In this document: positions 54,849 through 64,000 of the stretch, one piece after another
Position numbering within the stretch: the first letter of the stretch is position 1
Layout of the letters: the number at the start of each line of letters is the position of its first letter
Source: Steinernema hermaphroditum
Taxonomy: Eukaryota > Nematoda > Chromadorea > Rhabditida > Steinernematidae
Assembly: GCA_030435675.1 (NCBI GenBank)
Contig: CM059623.1
Coordinates: 7,652,012-7,716,011, forward strand
Direction: 5' to 3'
DNA length: 64,000 nt
Made by a program: the position numbers and the translations under genes
Notes under the pieces: generated by a model
Database searches by the model: none
What the model was told of the DNA's origin: nothing
The model's input: the letters and a program-made list of their open reading frames with translations, nothing else

Positions 54849-55961
54849 TTAACTTGCGTCATTGTTGTTCAGGACGGCGTTCTGAAACGCCGCAGTGGCG
54901 TTAGGCTCCCTATGATAATGCCTCTCGAATGTAGAGGACGTGGCCCAGTTAGCGGCCTGCATGATCTGACCGCAGGTGGCACCCTTCAGAAGGGCGGCCG
55001 AAGTAGACGCCGAGCGCGTGGAGTGCGCCGAGAATACCGCATCGATACCGGCCGAGGCTAGGACACACTTTAGCCATCGCGCGACAGTCGCCGAGGTAAC
55101 TGCCTTATGCGGCGCTCTGTACGAAATGAGGAGCGCCTGAACGCCCTCTGGGCGCAGTGCTTCCGTGACGCTAAGATAGTCCTCTAAACACGCGATCGGG
55201 CAGATCCGACTGTCTCCGGGGAAGCGCGTGTACTGGGCGCGATGCTCGGGACCGCAACGACGGTTCTTAGTCTTCGCTAAGGCGAAGGACCACATAGTGG
55301 GGGTTACGCTACGTCGATCAAGCGCAAGACTGGCTAGTTCGCTGACCCGCTTGGGGGAGCACAATGCGAGCAACATAGCGCACTTTAAGGTCTTGTCCTT
55401 CAGAGAATAAGTAGGCGCTTCGGCCAAGTAGTTCACTACGACTGAGACATCCCAAATGAAATCATGCTTGGGCCTCGTGAGGCGAAGTCTGAAGAAGCCC
55501 TTCATAGCGCGAGAAAGTAGAGAAGAATCTACTGGTTCATTAGGTCTGATGACCTCTATGTACGCAGAAATCGCGGCGCGGGCGACCGATAGCGTATTGT
55601 ATGACAGTCCGGAATCAAACCGGTCAGCGAGGTAGTTCAGCAGATCGACCACTGAAGCTTGCGATAGTATTACGGAGTGCTCTCTGCACCAATTCGCGAA
55701 GGCTTTGAGCTGCGCGTTGTAGGTTCCTCGCGTGGAGGGAGCCCAGGAGTTAAGCATTGCCATGGCGGCTGTTTCGTTGAGACCTGCCGCGCGCCAGTCC
55801 GATATGAGATTCTCCATGCCACAAGGCGAAAATCCGCCCGTCTCAGAAGCGGATGGGGGCTCCCTAAAACATCCTTGAGTAAGTCGTCGCTCTGGGGAAG
55901 CAGAAGCGGTGGACAGGCAGCGCGCTGCCAGAGGAGTGGCCAGTAGAACTGGGAGGGCCAT
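54849..55961 (-). CDS. DIRS tyrosine recombinase
   Basis: An open frame of 370 residues, first 290 bp overlapping the RNase H frame. N-terminal core-binding part: STRGTYNAQLKAFANWC. Catalytic residues are readable: Arg in CSPKRVSELASL, the H-x-x-R pair in AHSTRSASTSAA, and the nucleophile Tyr in STFERHYHRE. It would integrate the circular cDNA. The frame has no stop, so this gene looks intact. Confidence 0.88.
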   Translation of the reverse strand: MALPVLLATPLAARCLSTASASPERRLTQGCFREPPSASETGGFSPCGMENLISDWRAAGLNETAAMAMLNSWAPSTRGTYNAQLKAFANWCREHSVILSQASVVDLLNYLADRFDSGLSYNTLSVARAAISAYIEVIRPNEPVDSSLLSRAMKGFFRLRLTRPKHDFIWDVSVVVNYLAEAPTYSLKDKTLKCAMLLALCSPKRVSELASLALDRRSVTPTMWSFALAKTKNRRCGPEHRAQYTRFPGDSRICPIACLEDYLSVTEALRPEGVQALLISYRAPHKAVTSATVARWLKCVLASAGIDAVFSAHSTRSASTSAALLKGATCGQIMQAANWATSSTFERHYHREPNATAAFQNAVLNNNDAS

Positions 55962-58155
55962 AGTGGCGTGATTAGAATTAATTCGGCGCTATCCTGCTCG
56001 GCCTTCTTCAACACGCGTCCTGTCAAGCAAAAGGGTGGAAACGCGTAGTGCAAACCGTAGTACCATTTGTGCGCGAAGGCGTCGACCGCTACAGCGTAGG
56101 GATCGGGACGATAGCTCATGTAGGCGGGCACCTGCGCTGAATGGCGCATTGCAAACAGATCAATTTCGGGCGTCCCCCAGAAATCGAACAGCCTGGCAGT
56201 GATTTCCTTATGCAGATTCCAATCCAGCGTGTATGAGCGCGATTCTGCATCTGCCACAGCGTTCTCCTTCTCAGGAAGGTGAGTAGCTATCAAGAATAGA
56301 TTTCTATCCCGGGCCCAAAACCATATGGCTCGAGCAAACTCGATGAGCCTATTATTTGCCGTTCCACCGAATCGATTGATATACGAAATAGCAACCGTGT
56401 TGTCCGATTGAATGAGGACCGCGCAATCTCGCATGCGCTCCGCGAATACCCGTAGTCCGAATAGGATTGCCTTTAGCTCTAGCACGTTGATGTGCTCGGC
56501 CGCCTCCTCTGGTGACCAATTTCCTCCCGTTGAGGCGCCTCCCGACGTAGCCCCCCAACCCAATTTTGACGCGTCAGCGGTGATGACTACGGAGGGTGTC
56601 GGCTCGCGCAAAGGCCTCTTAGCGTGTCTGGCCAAGTTCTTCGACCATCAGCGAAGGTCCTCTAGGCATTCAGAGGACAATGACATCGACGCTTCGTAAT
56701 TATTGTGCGCCTCTGCGAGCGCTGCGCGAAGAGCCATCTGCAGCCGGCGGGACATGAGCGCTGAGTAGTAACAGGCCGCTGAGCAGGCGTTGATTCGACC
56801 GAGGGTCTCAGAGAGTCTGCGGATGCTGCACCTATCCGTTGCGAGCAGCCTGTCGCAATCGGTTTGGATGCGCTGGATCTTGTTGTCCGGGATGGACAAG
56901 AATTCCCGTTTCGCGCATACGCGCAGTCCGAGGAATTCGATTGTCTGAGTCGGTTGGAGATCGGACTTCTCTGTATTTACTACCATGCCAAGATGCTCAA
57001 AGAGAGCGAGGAGCTGGGGCACTAGGCGCTCGAGCGTTGTTCTGGACTGTTCCAGGAACAACCAGTCGTCCAAATAGACGATCAGGCGAATGCCCTGTGA
57101 GCGGAGCCAAGCGGCTACTGTGCGCATATCCTTAGTATAAACGTAAGGGGCGAGCGACAATCCAAACGGTAATGTGGTGAAACAATAGTAATTATCCGCG
57201 AAACAGATCGATAGATACGGCTGACTCGAAGGTGCCATTGGAATGCCGAAGAAAGCGTCCTTCATGTCGATTTTGATCATGAAGTCCCCCTGAGTCAGAA
57301 GGGAGCGAAGGTTGGAAATAGATTCCATTTTGAAGTGGCGCGGCTCCAGGTATTTGTTTAGTGGTTTCAGATTTACGACGGGTCGCGCCGATCCGTCGTA
57401 AATCTTCTTGGGGATGGCGAAAACGCTGGAGAGCCAGCGGACCTCGGAGCGCGCGATTTTCCGGATGGCTCCCTTCTGCTTCAATTCTTCGATCTCAGCT
57501 GCTAACACCGGGTTTGAACAGCCCGTGGTGCTAGGGGGATGCCGCTGCATCGGTGGCATTTGCGCAAAGGGGATTGTAAATCCCGAAAGAACGTTGAGAG
57601 TCCACTCATCAGATCCTATCAGTTGCCAATTTTGGCGAAAGTCGGCGAGGTGGCCGGCTTGCTTTGTAGATGCGACAGGGCGCAGAGCTATCCCAAGGAC
57701 AAGCCCACTTTTCCGAAGAGAAAGGACCCACCTGTTGGTGACGGTCTTGTAGCGATCCGCAGCGCGGTGACGATCGGATGGGCGATTGGCGGGGATGTCA
57801 GACTTCTTGGCGAGCTTCCGAAGTGCCTGGGAGAACTCGGAGCTCCCGGATCTGGCGGTGAATTCCTTCACCAGTGACGTGCCAAAGAGCGGCGCTGCAT
57901 ATTGCCCATTGGCAGCTGCTGATGCCTCTTGTAAAACCAACGGGGCTTTTGTAATAGCCGCGATCGACTTGATGGGGTTTGGGATCAGGGATGTGCGTAA
58001 GTAAAATTTTCGTTTTCGTAAGTCGTAAGTAAAATTTTGATTTCGTAAGTCGTAAGTCGTAAGTAAGGGTCAACGTGTTTTCCGACACATCAAAAATTCC
58101 AACAGATCAACAGTTATGCATTTAATAAGTCATGCACGCAAAGCCAACATACATA

Positions 58156-60660
58156 TTAATCAAAACCCAAAAGTCGCATGTTACTATGAAGAAACAAAAG
58201 TTTGGCAAGTGTTTCGTCGAGCAGATTAGTGCGGAGATCCGAGATGGTTAAGCCAGCAGCGGAGAAGAGTCTTTCTGATTCTGCTGACGTTGCGGGAGCA
58301 CTGAAGTGGCAACATGCCAGGGAACGGAGCAGTGGGAACTTTATTTCGCTTGCTGGGGATGCCCAAAATTCATATGGATCAGATTGCGGATTCGGTGGCG
58401 TTGAGAAGTACTCATCCAGTTCCTAAAAGACTTCATAAGGTGGTTACCAAAGCACAACTACCTGTTTCGCCTTTAGCTTCGCATCCGCAATCGTCGGACT
58501 CGGACTTGATGTCAACTTCACTGGCTCCTGAGATAAGAAATGCGAAAATGGGTCGGTGATAGGAGAGTCTTCAACTCCAATTTGATCAGTTTCGACCTCG
58601 GTTTCATTCTGGTCTGAACCCGCCTTCTTACACAGAGAAACGGCCAGAGATTCAACTTCTAGTAGAAGGGCATCCTAACACAGATTTTAAGAAATTGGGG
58701 ATTAAGAATAAGTTACTTACATGTTTCATCTCGGGAACTTCGAAGAAGGCGGACTTGAATCGCGGATCAAGAAGAGTTGCAAGTTCCATTTTTCTGTAAA
58801 ACGTGGATGACTTCATTGTGTTCAGCCGGCGTGTGATCCCATCCAAAATAGTGCGTTTGGCTATCGACAAGGAGTCGTTTTCTTCTGGTTCTGTAGATAG
58901 ACGTTGCTGAAGAATTCGTACGATCGGTAGAACTGTTGAGAGCGAGGCTTCTTTGCAACGCTGCACGAACTCAGTCACCTCGCTTAGAGGGCGCAGCAAT
59001 TCGATAAGGTCATCCGCAAGCTTCCAGTCGGAATGAGTGAGATGAGGATACCTAAAAAAGAGATATATTACGGAACGACACAACGATTTAGACCTTGAAT
59101 GATCGATTAGGAATATTTCAACTGCTCTTTGGTTTTCCTGGAACCGTAGCAACATATTGTACATGGATGACCATCGGATATCAATGCACTAAAATACTGT
59201 CTAATCTTCTCCGGGGGGTTAGACAAGAAACTCACAGGCAGTAGGAGACGCTCTGCTAGGTTGCAATCGATGAGACACTGCTTGAATTCGTCCTTATCGC
59301 GTCCGCTCTTTCTCATCTTCCGCACAATTGTTTTCATTGTTTCCACCAAGGATTTAGCCGAGGGAAACGTAGCCAGGCCGTCCTTCACTGCTAGTTGTAG
59401 GAGGTGTGCGAAACAGTGTCCGCTATCTATTCCTAATATCGATGACATTTTGATCATGGAAGTAGCTCCATCTCGGATCATTACGAAAACCTAGAAATAC
59501 GTTTTGTATGGGAAGGAAAGAAGCTCAACTCACCTTAGCTCTTTCAAGGGAAAAAGTGCTCATACAGTCGCGAAGTCTGTCGGCCATATTCTCCGCGCTG
59601 TGTGGACCACGCAGAGGTATCACACCGACGATGAAGTACTTTGGTTCGAATGTTACCTTATCGACAAAGTGAACGGTCAAGCTCAGAATTCGAGGGAGGA
59701 CTTTTCGGGAAAAATGCGTCCGACTTTTGAGGGCGTAACGAGGCTGGGCCTTTCTCAGCAAGTTTCTACAAACAGTCGTACGATACAATAAACATTTACA
59801 CGGTTGGTTACATGAATCCGGGGCTCTCCACCAGCGAGATTGGAAGAATAGCAGAGCACAAGAATTGCGCTACAGCTCGGTCCATCTTTTCGGTCGATTC
59901 TCCATCTTCGCTCCACTCCTTGAACACCTTCTCAATCCGTAGAGATTTCGTTGCAGGTTCAACCTTGATGTGTTGTGTTATGAATGTGTTATGCGGTAAA
60001 CTCACCTTCTTGTCAGGAATTCCTGCTGTGCTCGTGTCCACAGTTCGTTTAAATGGAAGTTTCAGCTGTCTGGAGTTGTCAGCTCGCGCCTTAGCCTCTT
60101 GCTTCTCTTTCTGTACTGTTTGCTGCTCCACAAACTGCAAAAATAATGAAACACGACGGCAATCGTTCACTTACTGTTGAGTACGAGAGTACGTGGGTCC
60201 TGCCACGAGTGTATTGCATGTCTCTCACGCGCCGGGCTGAGTATCATTGTATTCGCGCATCCCGCTCTAGTCTCGAGCATTTGCTTCTCCTCTTTCTGCA
60301 AATGCTCTCGTGTGAATTACGTAATTGTATGTTCGTGTTTAACTAATATTGTTCGTGTTTATGTTGCTTACATAAAGGTTTAATTACCCAAGTTTGAGGT
60401 CTCGTTACTCCGTGCTAGCAACACGTTGAGAACCCACTCCATCGACAGCTCTGCGTGACTCACTACTTCATCGTGGGAAACACAACACTTACCTTGGAAA
60501 ATTCAGCATTATGATCCGTCTTCAAGTGGAAGCGCATGTTACCTGTGCAACCGTCCTTAGACTTCTTCAGCGTTTTCTCGCATAGACGACATGTGACAAG
60601 CTCTTCGGAGATGGGGAAGAAACAGTCGTACTTGCTGCGCGCACTAGAGGTCGTCGCCAT
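58156..60660 (-). CDS. hAT transposase with BED zinc finger
   Basis: Exons on the minus strand start at 60660 with a BED finger (VTCRLCEKTLKKS..NMRFHLKTDH). Next come a Lys-rich linker and the core: VIRDGATSMIKMSSI, HCFAHLLQLAVKDG and RWSSMYNMLLRFQ, the conserved hAT blocks. ELATLLDPRFKSAFF and the C-terminal dimerisation domain PATSAESERLFSAAG.LRTNLLDETLAKLLFLHS end at TAA 58156. No stop is seen in the joined exons, so it may be active. Intron 1 (60138-60502) is enlarged by an LTR-like insertion; the others are about 40-50 nt. Confidence 0.85.
60175..60423 (+). mobile_element. LTR-like fragment inside hAT intron 1
   Basis: Starts TGTTGAG and ends TAGCAACA. It shares AAAGGTTTAATTACCCAAG.. 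and the GAGGTCTC that follows with the solo LTR at 36123-36425, in the same orientation. No target duplication recognised. It lies within the first intron of the hAT transposase. Confidence 0.6.
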
Positions 60661-61616
60661 CTAAAGCAATCAAACATTAGAGATAATCGAGATCTCAATA
60701 AAGCACTCACTGCGCTCGCTCAAAAAGAACAAAGGCTGCAGTAGATCGAAGCACTGTGCTCGAGTCCCGCAGCGATAATCTGCCGCTTGAATCGCCACTT
60801 ACGACTTGCTACTTACGAATTTTTCGGACGAAAACGTAAGTCGTAAGTAAAATTCTGATTTCGTAAGTCGTAAGTCGTAATCGTAAGTGCCCAAAAACCC
60901 CGTAAGTCGTAAGTCGTAATTACGAAATTCGTAATTACGCACATTCCTGTTTGGGATCCCGTGAGAGAGAAGCAGAAACTCGCGGCGGTGCGACGTGACG
61001 TCCTGGATAGTCCAACTGGATATGCGGAGAATCCACTGGAGGTAATTCTCGATACGGGGGCGTTCAACCCCGGGAGCAGCTTCACTGACGTCCTCAAGTA
61101 CAATCTGTCTGCACTTCTTGGGTGGAGCAATCGCGGGGGCTTCAGGAAATTCCTCGGCGAGCGAGAAGCACAGCTTCCCTCGTGCAGGTCACCTAAGTGG
61201 CGCGACGGAGTTGGAGATCTAGTGCACTTCTTAGCGCGACGAGGAACCGGAGCGTGGGCTCGTCGACGACGCCCGGTGTCCACATTGGGGAAGTCGCCTG
61301 GCTCGTGATCTCCGACAGCGCGCGCATCCATGGAGTTTCCAGAATCCATAAGAGAAATTCGAGTATCCGCTTGTCGAAAAACGAAAAAATCGAGGTTGGT
61401 GGTCGCCCGCGAGCCCTATACCCGGTTCTAGGAAGGCTCCCGGCACGACCCTCACGTTCAAATTCTTTTGAGCGGTAAAGTTCGAGTGTTCGTGTTGAAA
61501 AGGAAAATATGCAATCGTAAACATACGGAGCAATCCATTATAAGGCACAGTACACGGCTTCGAGGGATTAACATATTTATCAGTTCCTTCGAAACAATAA
61601 CCCGTTTAAAGAAGTT

Positions 61617-63360
61617 TCAGTTCTTCAAAACGAACAGAACAATGGCGAAAGCCACGGCGATATCCGCGAGGTAAAACTCAAGGATATTGATGTTTTGTGG
61701 AGCTTTTAGTGCAAAGTGAGGAGATTCTAGCGTAGCCAGCTTCAGGCGGTGTTCCAGGATGGCGTAGGGCTCCGTCGTCGGCTTGTCGGCGAGCATACTG
61801 GCGAGCTTTCTCGCGTTCTGGGTGTACACGGGCTCGTTTAGGATCGCCGACATCGCATCGACAATCTTCTCCGTGGTCAGCGACAGTTTGTCGAGAGTCC
61901 GCGCAAATCCGAAGCGCTGAGCGCGCCGCGCGTTGATGAACTGGTCGGCGAAGAGCGGCATCAACACGACGGGGATACCCGTCTGCGACGCCTCCAGGAA
62001 GCTATTGTAGCCGCCGTGAGCGATCAGTAGCCGCGTGTTCGGGTGATCTAAACGCAGTGTCGCCGACGTCTTTTGTTGGAAACTCACTCATGAGCTCCTT
62101 CTGCGGCAGCCACTTCAGAATGTGGATATGCTTGTGTTTCGCCGCTTCGGGAACGTCCATCTCCATTCGCCAGAGGATCGAGTAGTCGGGGAATTGTGCG
62201 AACGCCTCCACGAAGCAGTTCTAGGAGGGATCAGAAGGGGGAGATGGGCGACCACCTACGAGCATGTGCTGCGGCATGTTCGTTGTGTTGGAGACGGTGC
62301 CGAGGGAGAAGAGGATGGCGCCTTTCTTTGACTCGGTCATGAGCGCCTCGAAGTCCGTGGAAAGCTTCTTCTGTGTCTTCTTCTTTCCCTTTCCGATCTC
62401 CCCCATGAAGACGATTCCCGGAGGGAACGGCCGGGGGAAGTCAAGCATCGCTTCGCCGTTGATGAAGAGGACGTCGACGCCGCTGCTCAGGTCCCACAGG
62501 TCGGGCTTGTCGGGGCCGACGAGCTCTAAAACTCCTTATGTCGCCGGCAAGCGACTTCCGACTCACTGGAGTACATGTCGTTCTCTTCGTAGAGGAGGTT
62601 TTGTGGGAGATTCACGAAGTCAAGGGTGGATAGGTGCCAGAGGAGGTTCTTTGCCCTCTCGACGAGCTCCATCTGGTCGCCGTAGGAGGAGAGCGGGTGA
62701 GGGACGTAGGAGGGGAACGTACGGAGTCCCATCTGCACGGCGGCGAAGTCGTACACTGAGGTACCATGAGTGATCCAGATGAGCTGAAGCTTCAGATGCA
62801 GGGGATGAGCGGGGAAAGGGACGTACCTTCTTGATTCCGGCCTTCTCGGCAAGCGCGAGGGGACATAGGTCGTGGAAGTGGCCGATGGCGATGTCAAAGC
62901 GTCGCTTCCGAAAACGGTCGATCTCCGCCGGGTCCGTGGCCAGCATTTGCTCGCAGGACTCGATGCGCATGTCTTTGAACTCCTGGCTCGTCCACCAGAG
63001 GTCGTAGGCGTCGCCCTTGTTGAACATCATCGTTTGAAAGACCTAAGAGCCGATCGTAGCCGTCAGCACTCCGGGGCCCACCTTCAGTCCCTCGGCCTTC
63101 ATCGTGTCAGTGAAGTGGATGGGGATACGGATCTCGCGAACGCCCTCAGGAACTGTCATCACTCCGGCGACTACCATCCCCATCTCCATCTGCGTCCAGA
63201 GCTCCACCTCGTGGCCAAGGCCCTTGAGAGTCTCCGCCATGCGGTAGTTGAAGAGCACATGACTGTTTGTGAATCCAGGCACGATCTGAAGTATGCGCAG
63301 GCCCTCTGCTGCTACCAGAAGTACAGCCGTAAGGAGGAAGACTGCGAAGAGCGAGCGCAT
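61617..63360 (-). CDS. UDP-glucuronosyltransferase
   Basis: Conjugates lipophilic compounds with sugar in the ER. Signal peptide MRSLFAVFLLTAVLLVAAEG, then LRILQIVPGFTNSHVLFNYR. The acceptor half includes WITHGTSVYDFAAVQMGL and ENDMYSS. The UDP-sugar-binding half has LFSLGTVSNTTNMP and the signature WLPQKELM joined to DHPNTRLLIAHGGYNSFLEA, GIPVVLMPLFADQFINA. It ends with a short membrane segment (EFYLADIAVAFAIVLFVLKN) and almost no cytosolic tail. About 500 residues; six introns of 38-45 nt, all in phase; a splice acceptor (CCTTCGCAG) is about 20 nt before the ATG. Stop at 61617-61619, 73 bp from the DIRS end. Confidence 0.93.
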
Positions 63361-63871
63361 GGGGTCGCTGTCAGTCAGAAACTGCGAAGGAAGTGGAGAA
63401 CAGGTTGGGGAAAGGTTGAAACACACAAGGTCATCAATGGGGATCGATTACTGTTGGAGATCGATCGAAAGCCGCTCACGGGAACCGTGGAACTCTATTC
63501 GAAGATGTCTGAATGAACAATCTGACCCACTGGAACTTTTTCTGCCTCCCATCAGAAGCCAACGCCTTTGAAATGTTCAGTAGCTAACTTCTATCTATCG
63601 AAGATTCTGGAAAATTCGGGATTCAGTGACGATTTCCCGCCTTTTTCCGATTTGAGTCAATCGTGTTTTTGTGTGCGTTTCTTTGCAGCGATTTTCTGTA
63701 TATCTGTATATTCTGTATAGAAGTTTTGAACTTTGCGCGTCGCCATCGATCTCGGAACGACTGTGAAACGGAGGCAAACGAGATATTTCAAACGTGCATT
63801 TCTATGTGACAACATTAATAGTGCATTTTCATGTCGTTCCTCACAACTGACGTTCGCGTCCACAAACGGCG
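63361..63871. other. Divergent intergenic region
   Basis: Between the UGT start (-) and the gene starting at 63872 (+). Probably promoters of both. Nothing else recognised. Confidence 0.4.
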
Positions 63872-64000
63872 ATGTCCTTCTCGAGAACTCCTCACCTTCG
63901 CCGTGTGAAGCTCGACGACTCGAGCGACGAATCCATGATGAACGCTTCAAGTGCCTATGCTGGTGATGCATCGATGCTGAGTGCAGTTCCGGTCGATATC
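63872..64000 (+). CDS. Start of an unidentified gene, 3' cut by the window
   Basis: An ATG opens a frame of 43 codons to the window edge: MSFSRTPHLRRVKLDDSSDE, then Ser/Met/Ala-rich. The opposite strand also has an open frame, so support is limited to the good start, the absence of a stop and the position divergent from UGT. No domain is visible. Confidence 0.35.
   Translation, partial: MSFSRTPHLRRVKLDDSSDESMMNASSAYAGDASMLSAVPVDI

Larger units (their letters stand above)
57986..60949 (-). mobile_element. hAT transposon, 2964 bp, nested in the DIRS element
   Basis: Inverted ends CAGGGATGTGCGTAA and TTACGCACATTCCTG (one difference). A perfect 8-bp duplication TTTGGGAT lies at 57978-57985 and 60950-60957. 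Both subterminal regions are full of CGTAAGT/TCGTAAG words, probably transposase binding sites. One spliced transposase gene fills the inside. Confidence 0.93.
55670..61188 (-). pseudogene. DIRS gag/RT/RNase H frame, interrupted
   Basis: The frame is open from about 61188 to the hAT insertion and resumes in the same phase at 57985. Reverse transcriptase motifs: RPVVNLKPLNKYL, KIDMKDAFFGIPM, and the active site VYLDDWLF. A TGA at 56648-56650 stands where a Trp of the family's WW pair is expected. After it RNase H continues: VVITADASKLGWGA, HINVLELKAILFGLR, IQSDNTVAISYIN. So the polymerase is broken twice, by the hAT element and by one nonsense codon. The upstream 80 residues contain a likely gag/RT linker. 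Confidence 0.82.
54799..61543 (-). mobile_element. DIRS-type tyrosine-recombinase retrotransposon, split by a hAT element
   Basis: Inverted ends: the word GCAATCGTAAACATAC..GCAATCCATTATAA is at 61511-61543 and, inverted, at 54799-54831. The element proper is about 3.77 kb once the 2964-bp hAT and its duplication are taken out. Gene order on the minus strand is gag-like frame, reverse transcriptase, RNase H, tyrosine recombinase, as in DIRS elements. No target duplication, as expected for recombinase-driven insertion. The right end is 73 bp from the UGT stop codon. Confidence 0.85.

Overview
The window looks like nuclear DNA of a small-genome ecdysozoan, most likely a nematode. Introns are nearly all 36-48 nt. 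Several genes have a 3' splice site only 2-14 nt before the start codon, as SL trans-splicing leaves. The gene set includes a CED-4-type apoptosome protein (CARD + NB-ARC, no WD40), a tyrosinase with two C-terminal ShKT domains, Dicer, and MULE, hAT, Harbinger and DIRS elements. The species cannot be named from sequence alone.

Layout. 1-32.4 kb is gene-dense: AKAP10-like RGS/PKA anchor (5' cut), a minimal matrix metalloproteinase, CED-4, tyrosinase, ribosomal protein eL6, Dicer, a Cys-loop-receptor ectodomain without membrane segments, a MULE island (18.7-20.5 kb), THOC2, DNAJB11, glucosidase II beta, USP22 and a tiny MGNCCSC-type lipidated protein. 33.8-61.5 kb is a transposon island broken by a few host genes: serine protease A, a peptide-precursor candidate, serine protease B (broken by a hAT element), a DEP-domain gene and a SMAD MH1 fragment. 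61.6-63.4 kb holds a UDP-glucuronosyltransferase, and a new gene starts at 63.87 kb and runs off the end.

How genes relate. DNAJB11 and glucosidase II beta are head to head over about 640 bp with CACGTG sites, which suits two ER-folding genes under shared control. THOC2 and USP22 act in mRNA export and SAGA deubiquitination. Dicer and the receptor-like gene converge with 49 bp between stop codons. The island contains several long inverted repeats that would form long hairpin RNAs if transcribed, i.e. possible Dicer substrates.

Transposon highlights: a DIRS-type tyrosine-recombinase retroelement with inverted ends carries a hAT element (8-bp target duplication, transposase readable end to end), whose first intron carries an LTR fragment. 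Two MULE relatives have termini built of inverted tandem-repeat arrays. A PIF/Harbinger element has lost its catalytic core. A mariner and two short hAT elements have clear target duplications, and a solo LTR has a 5-bp duplication. The most interesting host feature is a CED-4 homologue ending in a predicted membrane tail anchor.

All calls are by eye: exon joins were checked for GT-AG ends and reading phase, but no search or alignment program was run.
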